A stretch of 64,000 nt of DNA from Brucella pseudogrignonensis (GTDB lineage: Bacteria > Pseudomonadota > Alphaproteobacteria > Rhizobiales > Rhizobiaceae): positions 1,558,501 to 1,622,500 of the forward strand of contig NZ_JAVLAT010000001.1 in assembly GCF_032190615.1 (NCBI RefSeq). Reading direction: 5' to 3'. The position numbers and the translations under genes are program-made. This document shows, in pieces, positions 1 through 10,364 of the stretch. Under the pieces are notes generated by a model. It was not told where the DNA came from. It saw only the letters and a list, made by a program, of their open reading frames with translations, and made no database searches. How positions within the stretch are numbered: position 1 is the stretch's first letter; each line of letters begins with the position of its first letter.

Positions 1-1640
1 CGGTCATTGTTGATCAGGCGATGGCAATCGCGTGTCAGATAGCCTTTGCGCTGGAGTTTTTCGTAAAGGTAATCCGCATAGACCGAATTGCGGCTTGAAA
101 GACGCGCATTGATCACTTCAATGCCCGGACGGTTGAGGTCAAGGCCAGCTTCCTTGGCGGTTTCAGCCACACGTTCTTCTCGGCCCACAAGGATCGCCGT
201 ACCAAGGCCCTGATTGACGTAGGAAACGGCAGCACGCATCGTTGGCTCTTCTTCGCCTTCGGCAAAGACAATGCGCTTTGGCTGACGGCGCACGCGCTCA
301 TAAATGCCGCGCAGCGTGGAGGCAATTGGATCGCGACGGGCGAGCAGTTCCTGCTTATAGCCCTCAATATCTTCAATCACGCGCCCGGCGACCCCGGTTT
401 CAATCGCCGCTTTTGCAACAGCTGCCGAAACGGTTGCCAGCAAACGCGGATCGAACGGAACGGGAATGATATATTGCGGACCAAAACGCGGACGGCTGCC
501 CTGATAGGCGGCAACCACATCATCCGGCACGTCTTCGCGTGCCAGTTCCGCAATCGCATGGACGGCTGCAATCTTCATCTCGTCATTGATCGTGGTGGCA
601 CGCACATCGAGTGCGCCACGGAAAATATACGGGAAACCGAGAACATTGTTGACCTGATTTGGATAATCCGAACGGCCTGTGGCGACAATGGCATCGTCAC
701 GCACTTCGGCCACGTCTTCCGGTGTCACTTCCGGGTCCGGATTGGCCATGGCGAAGATGATCGGATTGGGTGCCATCGAGCGCACCATTTCCTTGGTCAG
801 AGCGCCCTTTGCCGAAACGCCGAAGAAAATGTCTGCATCTTTCATCGCGTCTTCAAGCGTGCGCTTGGACGTTTTGATAGCATGGGCCGACTTCCACTGG
901 TTCATACCTTCTTCACGGCCCTGATAGACGACGCCTTTGGTGTCACAGAGGGTGACGTTTTCGGACGGAAAGCCGATGGCCTTGATCAGCTCAATACAGG
1001 CAATGCCTGCCGAGCCGGCGCCATTGCAGACGAGCTTGGTATTCTTGATGTCGCGGCCCGTCAGTTGCAGCGCATTGATCATGCCTGCTGCGGCAATGAT
1101 GGCTGTGCCATGTTGGTCATCGTGGAAAACCGGAATATCCATCACTTCGCGCAAGCGCTGTTCGATGATGAAGCAATCCGGTGCCTTGATGTCTTCGAGA
1201 TTGATGCCGCCGAAGGATGGGCCGAGATAGCGCACGGCATTGATGAATTCATCAATGTTTGTCGTATCGACTTCCAGATCGATGGAATCCACATCCGCAA
1301 AGCGCTTGAAGAGGACGGCCTTGCCTTCCATGACGGGCTTTGAAGCCAGTGCGCCCAGATTGCCAAGACCAAGAATGGCGGTGCCGTTGGAAATGACCGC
1401 AACCAGATTGCCCTTGGCCGTATAATCATAAGCCGTGGCAGGGTTTTCGGCGATTGCCTTGACGGGTACTGCGACGCCTGGCGAATAGGCCAGAGACAGG
1501 TCGCGCTGCGTGGTCATTGGTTTGGTGGGATTGATTTCCAGCTTGCCCGGGCGACCGTGAGCGTGAAAGTCGAGCGCTTCCTTCTCACTGGCTGTGGGTG
1601 TGCGTTCTGGCGTGTTGCCCTTCGGCGTCGAGACTGGCAT
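1..1640 (-). CDS. maeB: NADP-dependent malic enzyme with phosphotransacetylase-like C-terminal domain (3' end cut by window edge)
   Basis: Oxidative decarboxylation of malate to pyruvate, supplying NADPH and pyruvate from the TCA cycle. Translating the minus strand from ATG 1640 (preceded by GGAGGG at a good distance) gives about 546 codons that run off the left edge. The N-terminal malic domain includes [22 protein letters not shown] and the Rossmann-like [22 protein letters not shown] follows. After about residue 430 the sequence changes to a phosphotransacetylase-like domain ([16 protein letters not shown]). Rhizobial MaeB proteins of this fused type are about 760-775 aa, so roughly 220 residues lie outside the window. 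The fused domain is usually regulatory (acetyl-CoA response) rather than catalytic. Divergently oriented to mutS. Confidence 0.93.
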   Translation of the reverse strand, partial: MPVSTPKGNTPERTPTASEKEALDFHAHGRPGKLEINPTKPMTTQRDLSLAYSPGVAVPVKAIAENPATAYDYTAKGNLVAVISNGTAILGLGNLGALASKPVMEGKAVLFKRFADVDSIDLEVDTTNIDEFINAVRYLGPSFGGINLEDIKAPDCFIIEQRLREVMDIPVFHDDQHGTAIIAAAGMINALQLTGRDIKNTKLVCNGAGSAGIACIELIKAIGFPSENVTLCDTKGVVYQGREEGMNQWKSAHAIKTSKRTLEDAMKDADIFFGVSAKGALTKEMVRSMAPNPIIFAMANPDPEVTPEDVAEVRDDAIVATGRSDYPNQVNNVLGFPYIFRGALDVRATTINDEMKIAAVHAIAELAREDVPDDVVAAYQGSRPRFGPQYIIPVPFDPRLLATVSAAVAKAAIETGVAGRVIEDIEGYKQELLARRDPIASTLRGIYERVRRQPKRIVFAEGEEEPTMRAAVSYVNQGLGTAILVGREERVAETAKEAGLDLNRPGIEVINARLSSRNSVYADYLYEKLQRKGYLTRDCHRLINND

Positions 1641-1795
1641 GTTCCCTCCGGTTTCTTCTGCGGGACGATTTCGATAACGCCAGTCCGCGGGAGTGTAAAC
1701 AACGCATTTTGGAATAGATATTGATCCGAAAAAGCATGATATCGATATTATTATGTCTTTAAATGGATTTAAATCGCAATAAATGAAGGTTTGGC

Positions 1796-4528
1796 ATGGA
1801 AGCGAAGGTCGAAGAAGAACAGTTGGAAGCGGATGAAAATAACACGCAGGAAACCGTTGTTCGCCTCACGCCCATGATGGAACAGTATATTGAGATCAAA
1901 GCTGCGAATGTTGATTCGCTGCTTTTCTATCGTATGGGCGACTTTTACGAGCTGTTCTTCGACGATGCGGTTGAAGCCTCCAAAGCGCTGGGCATCACGT
2001 TGACCAAGCGTGGCAAGCACCTCGGTGACGATATTCCGATGTGCGGCGTGCCGGTTCATGCTTCCGATGACTATCTGCAAAGACTGATCGCCAAAGGCTA
2101 TCGCGTTGCGGTGTGTGAACAGATTGAAGACCCGGCGGAAGCCAAGAAACGCGGCTCGAAATCGGTGGTCCGCCGCGATGTGATCCGGCTGGTAACCCCC
2201 GGTACCATCACCGAAGAAAAGCTGCTTGATCCATCCGAAGCCAATTATCTGATGGCGCTGGGCCGTACCAAAGGCGACGGCGCGTTGGCGCTCGCATGGA
2301 TCGATATTTCGACAGGCACGTTCCGCGTTTCGGAAACGAGCGAAGACCGGCTTTTTGCCGATGTTGCGCGGGTGGACCCGCGTGAGTTGATCGTGGCGGA
2401 TACGGCTTTTCACGATGCTGATCTGCGTCCGACGTTTGATCTTATCGGCAAGGCGGTTATCCCGCAGCCTGCAACCCTCTTTGACAGTGCGGCTGCTGAA
2501 AATCGCATTCAGCGCTATTTCAATGTGGCGACGCTGGATGGTTTCGGGCAGTTCAGCCGCTCCGAGCTTTCCGCCATTTCCGGTGCCATTGCCTATATTG
2601 AAAAGACGCAGATTGCCGAGCGTCCGCCGCTGATGCGACCTGAACGCGAGCAGGAAGGTGGCACGATTTTCATCGACCCTGCCACCCGTGCAAGCCTTGA
2701 AATGGCCCGCACCATGTCGGGCAATCGCGAGGGGAGCTTGCTCAAAGCTATTGACCGCACGGTCACAGGCGGGGGAGCGCGTCTTCTTGCCGAGCGTCTG
2801 ACGGCTCCTCTGACCGATCCCAAGGCGATTGCGGAGCGTCTTGATGCTGTTTCATGGTTTTTAAGCGAACAATCAATTTGTGAAGCAATTCGACTGGAGC
2901 TTAAAGGCGTACCGGATATGCCGCGCGCGCTTTCGCGTTTGGCGGTTGGTCGTGGTGGTCCGCGTGATTTGGGTGCCTTGCAGCGGGGTTTTGAAGCCTC
3001 CAACGGCATCGCTTCTATACTTGAAGGCACAATTCTGCCCGATGAATTGGCTGCAGCGCGTGAAGCCATTGAGACATTGCCGGTGAGCTTTGCGGCCCAT
3101 ATCGACCGCGCACTTGCCGACGAAATGCCGCTGTTAAAGCGCGATGGCGGCTTCGTGCGCGAGGGCTACAACACAGAACTCGATGAAATGCGCGCGCTGC
3201 GTGATCAGTCGCGGCGTGTCATTGCTGGACTTCAAGCCGACTATATCGAGGAAACCGGCATTAAAACGCTGAAAATCAAGCATAATAATGTACTTGGTTA
3301 CTTCATTGAAGTGACGGCCAATAATTCCGGCACCATGACCGATACGGTCGAAGCCAAAGGCCGTTTCATCCATCGTCAGACCATGGCCAATGCCATGCGT
3401 TTTACGACCACCGAACTGGCCGAACTGGAAAGCAAAATCGCCAATGCGGCTGATCGGGCGCTTTCCATCGAGCTTGCAATCTTTGAAGAACTGACTGCCG
3501 AAGCAGTCAGCCATGCCGATAGCATCCGTGCTGCTGCTGCAGCACTTTCTGTTTTCGATGTGTCTGCTTCACTCGCAGTGCTTGCCGATGAGCAGGGCTA
3601 TTGCCGTCCGCTGGTCGATGACAGTCTGTCTTTCAACATCGTCGCTGGCCGTCATCCGGTGGTGGAGCAGGCGCTGCGCCGTCAGGCTGCCAATCCGTTT
3701 GTGGCCAATGATTGCGATCTCTCACCGCAATCAGATGGCGGAAATGGAGCAATCTGGTTGCTGACTGGCCCGAATATGGGCGGTAAATCGACCTTCCTGC
3801 GCCAGAATGCGCTGATTGCGATAATGGCGCAGATGGGGTCGTTTGTGCCTGCGGGTTCTGCGCAGATCGGCGTAGTGGACCGCTTATTCAGCCGGGTTGG
3901 TGCATCGGATGATCTGGCGCGAGGCCGTTCGACCTTCATGGTGGAAATGGTTGAAACTGCCGCCATTCTCAATCAGGCGGGCGAGCGTTCGCTGGTCATT
4001 CTCGATGAGATTGGTCGCGGTACGGCAACCTTTGACGGGCTTTCGATTGCCTGGGCGGCGGTTGAATATTTGCACGAGAAGAACCGCTGCCGCGCATTGT
4101 TCGCAACCCACTTCCATGAAATGACGGCACTTTCTGAAAAGCTCGACCGGCTGTCGAATGTCACCATGCGGGTGAAGGAATGGGACAATGATGTCGTGTT
4201 CCTGCATGAAGTGGCAAAGGGGGCGGCGGACCGTTCTTATGGCGTGCAGGTTGCGCGTCTTGCTGGGCTTCCCGAAGCTGTCGTCAACCGTGCACGCGAT
4301 GTTTTGCATCAGCTCGAAGCCGGTGAAACATCGGGCAAGGCTGACAAACTGATCGATGATCTGCCGCTGTTTTCAGTCGTGCTGAAACAGGAAAAGCCAA
4401 AGCCGCAAGCGAGTGCAAAAGACAGCGAGTTGTCCAAGGCTGTGGCTGACATCAGCCCGGATGAGCTGACGCCGCGTGAAGCGCTTGAGCTGATTTATAA
4501 GCTCAAAGAATTGGCGGGCAGAGCGTAA
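1796..4528 (+). CDS. mutS: DNA mismatch repair protein MutS
   Basis: Recognises mismatches and small loops and recruits MutL. At 910 aa it is full length for alphaproteobacterial MutS. The mismatch-binding Phe-X-Glu motif is in [10 protein letters not shown] near residue 48; the connector and lever domains follow; the ATPase has Walker A ([14 protein letters not shown], about residue 656) and Walker B ([16 protein letters not shown], about residue 734), then the [10 protein letters not shown] switch. The C-terminal tail ([13 protein letters not shown]) resembles the dimer/tetramer helix. ATG 1796 is used; upstream bases offer only a weak AAGG-like site. It is followed by a bidirectional terminator shared with the convergent olsB. 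Confidence 0.98.
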   Translation: MEAKVEEEQLEADENNTQETVVRLTPMMEQYIEIKAANVDSLLFYRMGDFYELFFDDAVEASKALGITLTKRGKHLGDDIPMCGVPVHASDDYLQRLIAKGYRVAVCEQIEDPAEAKKRGSKSVVRRDVIRLVTPGTITEEKLLDPSEANYLMALGRTKGDGALALAWIDISTGTFRVSETSEDRLFADVARVDPRELIVADTAFHDADLRPTFDLIGKAVIPQPATLFDSAAAENRIQRYFNVATLDGFGQFSRSELSAISGAIAYIEKTQIAERPPLMRPEREQEGGTIFIDPATRASLEMARTMSGNREGSLLKAIDRTVTGGGARLLAERLTAPLTDPKAIAERLDAVSWFLSEQSICEAIRLELKGVPDMPRALSRLAVGRGGPRDLGALQRGFEASNGIASILEGTILPDELAAAREAIETLPVSFAAHIDRALADEMPLLKRDGGFVREGYNTELDEMRALRDQSRRVIAGLQADYIEETGIKTLKIKHNNVLGYFIEVTANNSGTMTDTVEAKGRFIHRQTMANAMRFTTTELAELESKIANAADRALSIELAIFEELTAEAVSHADSIRAAAAALSVFDVSASLAVLADEQGYCRPLVDDSLSFNIVAGRHPVVEQALRRQAANPFVANDCDLSPQSDGGNGAIWLLTGPNMGGKSTFLRQNALIAIMAQMGSFVPAGSAQIGVVDRLFSRVGASDDLARGRSTFMVEMVETAAILNQAGERSLVILDEIGRGTATFDGLSIAWAAVEYLHEKNRCRALFATHFHEMTALSEKLDRLSNVTMRVKEWDNDVVFLHEVAKGAADRSYGVQVARLAGLPEAVVNRARDVLHQLEAGETSGKADKLIDDLPLFSVVLKQEKPKPQASAKDSELSKAVADISPDELTPREALELIYKLKELAGRA

Positions 4529-4532
4529 AATC

Positions 4533-4562
4533 AAAAAGGCGAAGCTGGTGCTTCGCCTTTTT
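4533..4562. terminator. Bidirectional rho-independent terminator between mutS and olsB
   Basis: A perfect 12-bp inverted repeat, AAAAAGGCGAAG / CTTCGCCTTTTT, with a 6-nt loop. It has a T run on one side and an A run on the other, so it can stop transcription from both convergent genes. Confidence 0.9.
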
Positions 4563-4564
4563 AT

Positions 4565-5458
4565 TTATACAAAACGATTGGCATCCGCACCGTAATAGGT
4601 GATGTAACGGCTGGAAATGCGCTCAATCGGCAGGATGATGAAAACATCCGTTGTGCCAAAAGCTTCATCAATTACTGCGCCATCGCCGATCATCGCACCA
4701 AGACGCAAGTAGCCTTTCACCAGTGGCGGCATCGAGAACAGTGCAACCTTGGTGTTGATAGCTTCCTTCGGCATTAAATCCATTGGCTGATAGCGATGTG
4801 GCAGCGCGCGCACATCCCAATCAGGCGTTGCACGGCAATTCTGATGCAGGAACGACAGTCCCAGCGCATGTGCAGCTGGCACGGCTCCATGGAACGATGC
4901 ACAGCCAAACATCACATCAATCGAATGACGACGGCAATAGGCCCATGCACCCTGCCAGAGCAGCTCAACGGTACGCTTGGAGCGGTATTCCGCTTTAACG
5001 CAGGACCGGCCAAGCTCGAGAAGTCTCAAATCAGGGCGCGAAAGCGCGAGACGCTGCACGTCATATTCATCTGCCGAATAAAAACCGAGCGCTTTTTCGG
5101 CCTGTTCGCTGCGCATCAGGCGATAGGTGCCAACGATCTGCTGGTGTTCAGGGACAGGAAGGGCAGTGTCATAAACAAGAAGATGATCGCAAATGGCGTC
5201 GAAGCGGTCTGCATCTCTCAGTTCAACTTCTTCAATGCTTTCCTTGCGGGCACCCATTTCTTCGAAGAAGACGCGAAAGCGCAACTCCTGCGCCGCTTCT
5301 ATGGCATCGCGGGAGTTGGCCAGCCGAACTTCAAGCGAACCGATGCGTCCCAGAACAATGGGATCGCCATTGGTTGCGAAGAGTGCCTGCTGTGCTTCTA
5401 TACCCGACATGATCGTATCATCGATGATTTGCTGGCTCATTCCAAGCAGAGTTGACAT
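4565..5458 (-). CDS. olsB: L-ornithine N-alpha-acyltransferase OlsB (GNAT-like)
   Basis: Transfers a 3-hydroxy fatty acyl chain from acyl-ACP to ornithine, the first step of ornithine-lipid synthesis at the inner membrane. The 297-aa protein has the features of the hemolysin/OlsB acyltransferase family: AQELRFRVFFEEMGA near residue 60, LLELGRSCVKAEYR in the central core, and FGCASFHG toward the C-terminus. ATG 5458 is preceded by AGGAGC. Ornithine lipids replace phospholipids under phosphate limitation in related rhizobia; a direct repeat resembling a Pho box lies upstream (see findings). OlsA, the second enzyme, is not in this window. Confidence 0.85.
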   Translation of the reverse strand: MSTLLGMSQQIIDDTIMSGIEAQQALFATNGDPIVLGRIGSLEVRLANSRDAIEAAQELRFRVFFEEMGARKESIEEVELRDADRFDAICDHLLVYDTALPVPEHQQIVGTYRLMRSEQAEKALGFYSADEYDVQRLALSRPDLRLLELGRSCVKAEYRSKRTVELLWQGAWAYCRRHSIDVMFGCASFHGAVPAAHALGLSFLHQNCRATPDWDVRALPHRYQPMDLMPKEAINTKVALFSMPPLVKGYLRLGAMIGDGAVIDEAFGTTDVFIILPIERISSRYITYYGADANRFV

Positions 5459-5652
5459 GATGATTCGCTCCTGATCCTGTTATTCACGCATTCCTGAATG
5501 GCTTGCTGCGGTAAAGGATGATTTGTTTCATACCCGCCATAGCAATAAGCATTGAGTGCTACGCGAGGATGACAGAAGCGTGTCACCAATGTGTCAAATG
5601 GTTTGAACCGAACTTATCCCCTTCAAAAAACTGTTAAATTTGAATTCAAACT

Positions 5653-5687
5653 AAGCGAAAGCCCCTGTGCAATCAAGACTTTCGCTT
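5653..5687. terminator. Hairpin downstream of lspA, candidate terminator
   Basis: Perfect 9-bp inverted repeat AAGCGAAAG / CTTTCGCTT with a 17-nt loop, just beyond the 3' end of the leftward lspA block. Read leftward, no strong T run follows immediately, so termination is only inferred. Confidence 0.45.
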
Positions 5688-5716
5688 GGGCTGCAAAAAA
5701 CAACCAACAAAAATGG

Positions 5717-6199
5717 TTAGCGTGCTGCTTTTTCGCGCCGCCATCCAAGAAATTCTTCCAGAATGATCAGTGCCGCACCGATGGTGATAAAAGTGTCCGC
5801 CAGATTGAAAACAGCAAAAGACCATGTCGGCAGATGGAAGAGGATGTAATCGACCACATAGCCGTGCATGACACGGTCGATCAGATTGCCAATCGCACCG
5901 CCCACAACAAGCGCAAAGCCATAGCGCGCAAAGATGCGATTGGATGGATTGGTCCACCAGAGATAGAGCACGAAAACAATGACGGCTGCGGTAATTGCGA
6001 CCAGTCCCCAGTCGTGTAGCCATGCCAGCATCGAGAATGCGATGCCTTCATTATGCGTGCGAAACAGCGCAAGAAACGGCAGAATATCAATCTGCTCGTG
6101 ATAACCCATCCGGGTTTCAACGAGATATTTGACGCCCTGATCGATCAGAACCGCAAAGAAGACAACGAAAAACGATGACAGGACGGCGTGGCGCTTCAT
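5717..6199 (-). CDS. lspA: Lipoprotein signal peptidase (signal peptidase II)
   Basis: Cleaves the signal peptide of diacylglyceryl-prolipoproteins in the inner membrane. The 160 aa protein has four predicted membrane segments and both catalytic-aspartate motifs: GNLIDR (about residue 108) and FNLADT (about residue 132). The length is normal. ATG 6199 overlaps the stop of the upstream methyltransferase by 4 bp (ATGA), indicating translational coupling. Confidence 0.97.
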   Translation of the reverse strand: MKRHAVLSSFFVVFFAVLIDQGVKYLVETRMGYHEQIDILPFLALFRTHNEGIAFSMLAWLHDWGLVAITAAVIVFVLYLWWTNPSNRIFARYGFALVVGGAIGNLIDRVMHGYVVDYILFHLPTWSFAVFNLADTFITIGAALIILEEFLGWRREKAAR

Positions 6200-7092
6200 C
6201 CGCTAGTTCTTTCATCAAGGGTGAGGGCATCGCGGCGAATTTCATAGAGCATGACGCCAGTTGCAATCGCCAGATTGAGCGAATCAGCCCGGCCCGCCTG
6301 CGGAATACGCGCAAGCTTGTCACAGCTTTCTGCCAGATTGTCCGGCAGTCCCTGCTGTTCATTGCCCATCATCAGAATGACCGGCTTTTTGGCATAAGGG
6401 ATCGTGCGATAATCGACAGCACCTTTCAGATGCGTGCCCACAAGAAGCCCTGAAAAGCCTTTGCGCCAGTTGAGAAACTCGGATTCCGTTGTCTTATAAA
6501 GCGGCATCGAGAACACCGAGCCCATGGTGGCGCGCACGGTTTCCAGCGAATAAGGATCGGTGGTGTCGCCAATCAGGATGATGCCCTTGGCACCAACCGC
6601 GTCGGCGGTTCGGATAACAGTGCCAAGATTGCCGGGATCACGCACACGATCAAGTGCGATGTAAACATCATTGCCTTTTGGCTTGAGGCTTGCAAGCTGC
6701 TGATATTGCTGCTCGAAAACGCCAACCACCATCTGCGGATTATCGCGGCGTGTGATGGCAGCCATGATCTTTTCAGTCACTTCCAGCACCAGTCCGCCTT
6801 TGGCAAATGTGCGGGCTGCAACTTGCTCAACCATCTTGTTGCCCTTGCCCGATTTGGCAAAAACAAGCGTCTTGATGCGCCAGTCCTGCTCAAAGGCATC
6901 AATGACGAGCTTCAAGCCTTCGGCCAGAAACACGCCCTGCTGGTCGCGAAACTTTTTCAGCGCGAGCGAGCGCAGATCTTTGACAATCGGATTTGTCAGG
7001 CTTGTGACTTCTTTTACCTGACCGACGCGTTGGCCTGAATGCTGGCCCGAATGTGAATTGCCGCTTTTGGAAAAATCGTCGTCTCGGCTCAT
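6196..7092 (-). CDS. TrmH/SpoU-family RNA 2'-O-methyltransferase
   Basis: SAM-dependent knotted (SPOUT) methyltransferase acting on rRNA or tRNA ribose. In 298 aa, the three SpoU motifs are present: [17 protein letters not shown] (motif 1), [11 protein letters not shown] (motif 2) and [17 protein letters not shown] (motif 3). An N-terminal substrate-binding segment ([20 protein letters not shown]) is typical of the RlmB/TsnR-like subgroup. The exact target nucleotide cannot be told from sequence. Overlaps lspA downstream and the RlmI-like gene upstream by 4 bp each. Confidence 0.9.
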   Translation of the reverse strand: MSRDDDFSKSGNSHSGQHSGQRVGQVKEVTSLTNPIVKDLRSLALKKFRDQQGVFLAEGLKLVIDAFEQDWRIKTLVFAKSGKGNKMVEQVAARTFAKGGLVLEVTEKIMAAITRRDNPQMVVGVFEQQYQQLASLKPKGNDVYIALDRVRDPGNLGTVIRTADAVGAKGIILIGDTTDPYSLETVRATMGSVFSMPLYKTTESEFLNWRKGFSGLLVGTHLKGAVDYRTIPYAKKPVILMMGNEQQGLPDNLAESCDKLARIPQAGRADSLNLAIATGVMLYEIRRDALTLDERTSG

Positions 7093-8243
7093 TTTGCTAC
7101 CCAGCGGCTGAACATGGAGGTGGAAAGCGCACGCTTTGAGGCACGTTCGCGAAGAATAAGTTCGCCCGATTCGACCGTTCCGCCAAGCCCGGTGAAGCGG
7201 TCGCGGACCAGTTCATGAATGGCAAAAAAGGAAGCGCGGATCGAATAGGCGGTCAGAATGACGGCCAAAGCTTTTGGCGAAAGGATCGCACGGCAGGTAT
7301 CGACCATTGCAGGCAGATGTTCGAACAACTGCCAGACTTCACCGTTCGGACCACGGCCATAAGCGGGCGGATCAAGCAGGATGATGTCATAGGTGCTGCC
7401 GCGGCGCTCTTCGCGCTGCACGAATTTCATAGCATCTTCGCAGATCCAGCGGATTGGCTTGTCCGATAGTCCGGCCATGTCCTGATTTTCGCGTGCCCAG
7501 ACGATTGCTTTCTTCGATGCATCGACATGGGTGACTTCAGCGCCAGCGCGTGCAGCGACAAGCGAAGCTACACCTGTGTAACCAAACAGATTAAGCACTT
7601 TTACAGTGCGGCCCGACTTGGCTGCATCACGGATAAGCTTGTCCATATAGGACCAGTGTGCGGCCTGTTCCGGGAACACGCCGACATGACGGAACGATGT
7701 GAAACGGCCATGAAATGAAATGCCGTCATGCTGCATCGGCCATGTTTCGCCGAGTTGCTCACCAATCGGCAGCTTTGGAAATGCCCAGCGGCCCATGCCT
7801 TCTTCATCGGTATTGCCGGTAAAGACTGCGTCGGCTTTGTCCCATTCGCATTTGTCGAGGCTTGGAAGCCAGATGGCCTGACCTTCCGGGCGGATGATGC
7901 GATAGGGGCCGTATTGTTCGAGCTTGAGACCATCGCCGCTATCAAGCAGCGCATAATCATCTGATGGCTCAGTTTCCAGAATGACAGGTGCGCGTTCGCC
8001 GGGAAGCTCGCCTTGATACGCTTTGATTTCGCGCGCAGGGCTGGCTGCAACGTGCTTTTCTTCAGCGGGCTTAACAGGTGCCTTAGCGAATTGCGGGCGT
8101 GGCTTTTTAAAGAACGTGCCCTTGTCGTCAGGCTTGTTCCCTTGTCTTGAAGCCGAACGCGGTTCTTCATGCTTTGCGCGGCCTGAACCGCGCTGCTCTT
8201 TACCGCCTGTTGGCTTTCGGCCTTTTCCTTTTGGCGCCTTCAC
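7089..8243 (-). CDS. Class I SAM-dependent methyltransferase, RlmI-like
   Basis: Probable rRNA (cytosine-C5) methyltransferase. The first 90 residues are Lys/Arg/Pro-rich and low-complexity; the catalytic Rossmann fold follows with motif I VLNLFGYTGVASLVAARAGA, an acidic motif (THVDAS) and the catalytic-type ILLDPPAYGRGPNG. The length of 384 aa fits the family once the basic extension is counted. ATG 8243 is assumed, but the poorly conserved start makes an internal start possible. Stop overlaps the TrmH gene start by 4 bp. Confidence 0.85.
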   Translation of the reverse strand: MKAPKGKGRKPTGGKEQRGSGRAKHEEPRSASRQGNKPDDKGTFFKKPRPQFAKAPVKPAEEKHVAASPAREIKAYQGELPGERAPVILETEPSDDYALLDSGDGLKLEQYGPYRIIRPEGQAIWLPSLDKCEWDKADAVFTGNTDEEGMGRWAFPKLPIGEQLGETWPMQHDGISFHGRFTSFRHVGVFPEQAAHWSYMDKLIRDAAKSGRTVKVLNLFGYTGVASLVAARAGAEVTHVDASKKAIVWARENQDMAGLSDKPIRWICEDAMKFVQREERRGSTYDIILLDPPAYGRGPNGEVWQLFEHLPAMVDTCRAILSPKALAVILTAYSIRASFFAIHELVRDRFTGLGGTVESGELILRERASKRALSTSMFSRWVAK

Positions 8244-8321
8244 CCGAAACTCCGTTTATTATTTTGGGTTTAGGTAGGGCAAATGCTGCCGGAACGAAAG
8301 TGAAAAAACGAAAAGCCGCAA

Positions 8322-8651
8322 TCAGACCTTGGTGAGAGTGTTAGACGCGTGGCGTTTTTCGGCTGATTCGGCGCGTTCGAGAAGCTGTGAGGCTTCTTTT
8401 TTATAATAGCGACCACGACGGCGGTGCTTGCCTTGCGTCAGCCAAGTCACGGCAGCACCAATCAACGCGCCAACGATGAGCGCGCCAAACAGCCATATAA
8501 ACAGCGGCGCCTGATAGGTCAGTGCTGGATTTCCGGGATTGAACGGATCAATTGTCAGGCCAATCGTTTGACGATTGGCCACCGACAAGGCGATCAAGAT
8601 GATCGCTAGCGGCACAAGAATGACAATTGTTATGACGCGCTTTGCCACCAT
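8322..8651 (-). CDS. LapA-domain (DUF1049) inner-membrane protein
   Basis: Small 109-aa protein with two membrane segments: ITIVILVPLAIILIALSVAN near the N-terminus and LFIWLFGALIVGALIGAAVT in the middle, then a basic cytoplasmic tail (GKHRRRGRYYKKEA). This is the lipopolysaccharide assembly protein A domain architecture. It sits 6 bp after ihfB, as in many proteobacteria, where ihfB-lapA-lapB are linked. LapB is not present here. Confidence 0.8.
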   Translation of the reverse strand: MVAKRVITIVILVPLAIILIALSVANRQTIGLTIDPFNPGNPALTYQAPLFIWLFGALIVGALIGAAVTWLTQGKHRRRGRYYKKEASQLLERAESAEKRHASNTLTKV

Positions 8652-8657
8652 GACAGA

Positions 8658-8942
8658 TCAGATGGCGCCGTTGAGACGGTCGCGCAGTTCCTTACCCGTC
8701 TTGAAGAACGGAACCCACTTTTCTTCGACGTCCACCGTGTCGCCGGTGCGTGGATTGCGACCGCTACGCGCTGGCCGGTTTTTCACTGAGAATGCGCCAA
8801 AGCCGCGAAGCTCAACGCGATTGCCTTCAGCAAGGGCGGTTGTGATCTCATCAAAAACCGCTCCAACGATGTTTTCAACATCGCGCTGGAAAAGATGCGG
8901 ATTACGGCTGGCGATAATCTGAACGAGTTCTGATTTGATCAC
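8658..8942 (-). CDS. ihfB: Integration host factor subunit beta
   Basis: DNA-bending HU-family protein that pairs with IhfA. At 94 aa it starts [17 protein letters not shown] and has the DNA-minor-groove arm with the intercalating proline (GRNPRTGD, about residue 64), preceded by [13 protein letters not shown]. Length and motif spacing match IhfB rather than HU. ATG 8942 is followed by an operon with the LapA-domain gene. Confidence 0.95.
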   Translation of the reverse strand: MIKSELVQIIASRNPHLFQRDVENIVGAVFDEITTALAEGNRVELRGFGAFSVKNRPARSGRNPRTGDTVDVEEKWVPFFKTGKELRDRLNGAI

Positions 8943-8982
8943 GGCTTTTAACCCCTGTGGTTATGGTGTCCAACAAACGGAC

Positions 8983-9966
8983 TCAATTATTTGCCGGGTT
9001 GTTGCCCGGCTTTCCGTCAACGTGCCAAACGGAGAGAAGTCCGTCAAGGAAGATACGATCTTTAGCGATTTCATTAAGTAATCCATTGGCTTCCTGAGGC
9101 AAGCCCAGAAGTTTTGCGCCAGCATGAATAATGAGATCGCGCAGCGAAAATCCGGTGTCTGCGCTGACCGGCTTCCATTCAAGTTTCGGCAGATCTTTGG
9201 AAATGCCTTTGCTTGTCAGCCAATCAATCGCTTCCTGCTCTCCGCCCAACCCGTCAATCAGCTTTTTCTCCAGCGCCTGACGGCCCGTGAAAACTGCACC
9301 ATTGGCGAGCGCCAGCGCTTCTTCATGTGTGAAAGAGCGGCGTTCCTGCACAATGCCGACAAACCAGTCATAGGAATCCATGATCATGCTGCGGATCATG
9401 GCTTTGGCTTCTTCGCTTGCCGGGCTGAAATAGTTCGGCTCTGCTTTGAGAGGAGAAGACTTGATAGCCTCAACCTTCACCCCAATTGTATCAAGCAGTT
9501 TTGACAGATCGGGATACTGGAACAACACACCTATCGAGCCGACAATTGAGGTTTGATGCGCAATAATATGGTCTGAGCCAGCGGCAATCATATAGCCGGC
9601 AGAAGCCGCAAGTGTACCAACTTGGGTGACGACTGGCTTGTTTTTGGCGATTCTGCGCACGGCCTCATAAATTGTTTCGCCACCAACGGTGGTGCCGCCG
9701 GGAGAATCAAGAATGAGGATTACGGCTTTCACATTGTCGTCATCGGCAATCTTGTTCAGACGCTTGAGAAGCTCTTCATTCTCAAAAATAGTGCCTTCGA
9801 TGCGCACTTTCGCAACATGCGGCGTGGCAAAATTTGTTCCGCGCATGGAATAGGAGGCGATGCCAGCGATCAATAGAGCCAGCAGAAGGAGAAACGCCAC
9901 GCGCCAGACAGTCAATTTACGGCGTAACTTGCGTCTTTCGATCAGGGCTTCGGCATCTTGAGCCAT
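8983..9966 (-). CDS. sppA: Signal peptide peptidase SppA (short, 36-kDa type)
   Basis: Membrane-bound serine protease of the S49 family that degrades leftover signal peptides. ATG 9966 (MAQDAEALIERRKLRRK) is preferred to ATG 9990 on family similarity; neither has a strong ribosome site. One N-terminal membrane segment (VAFLLLLALLIAGIASY) precedes the protease domain, with the nucleophile serine in GTLAASAGYMIAAGSD (about residue 120) and the catalytic lysine in SSPLKAEPNYFSPAS (about residue 172). The 327-aa length is that of single-domain SppA. Confidence 0.93.
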   Translation of the reverse strand: MAQDAEALIERRKLRRKLTVWRVAFLLLLALLIAGIASYSMRGTNFATPHVAKVRIEGTIFENEELLKRLNKIADDDNVKAVILILDSPGGTTVGGETIYEAVRRIAKNKPVVTQVGTLAASAGYMIAAGSDHIIAHQTSIVGSIGVLFQYPDLSKLLDTIGVKVEAIKSSPLKAEPNYFSPASEEAKAMIRSMIMDSYDWFVGIVQERRSFTHEEALALANGAVFTGRQALEKKLIDGLGGEQEAIDWLTSKGISKDLPKLEWKPVSADTGFSLRDLIIHAGAKLLGLPQEANGLLNEIAKDRIFLDGLLSVWHVDGKPGNNPANN

Positions 9967-10364
9967 TCGGTTGGTCCATTCATTCAACAAACACGATAAA
10001 TAATAATTGATGCCTTTTATTATATGGTTCGCAATTGGGGAAGGTGGCGCGCTTCCCTTGTGCTCGGACTGGAGACTATAAACAAATTTAGTTTTATGTT
10101 AACAAGGAATTGATCAGGCTATCAGTTAGTTCTGAAAAGACCAGAATATGTGGTTTTTCCAGTGTCTATGCCTGTTTTGCATGGCAGGTGCGTTGTTTTG
10201 TGGTCTGTAACAGGCTTGAGTAGCAGGCTATTCAACCCCAAATAAGTCATATTGAGCCGAAATAGCATTCGACGAAAGATGTTGATCCTAAGATTTTCGT
10301 AACCAGTTGAGCAATAAAGCGAGCTCAAAGGCTGACGAAAAGCCTGAAACGATTGAAAGAGACT
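9967..10364. other. Intergenic region between divergent sppA and lptC
   Basis: About 400 bp of relatively AT-rich DNA holding the promoters of two divergent genes. No protein-coding signal with a ribosome site was found. A TTAA-N7-TTGA element at 10099-10113 is one base off the CtrA consensus but is isolated and not claimed as a site. Confidence 0.5.

Noticed and set aside
474..1343. 289-codon rightward frame opposite maeB
   Set aside because: Complement of the malic enzyme, which is strongly supported.
10099..10113. CtrA binding site
   Set aside because: TTAA-N7-TTGA is one base off the consensus and isolated; expected by chance in AT-rich gaps.
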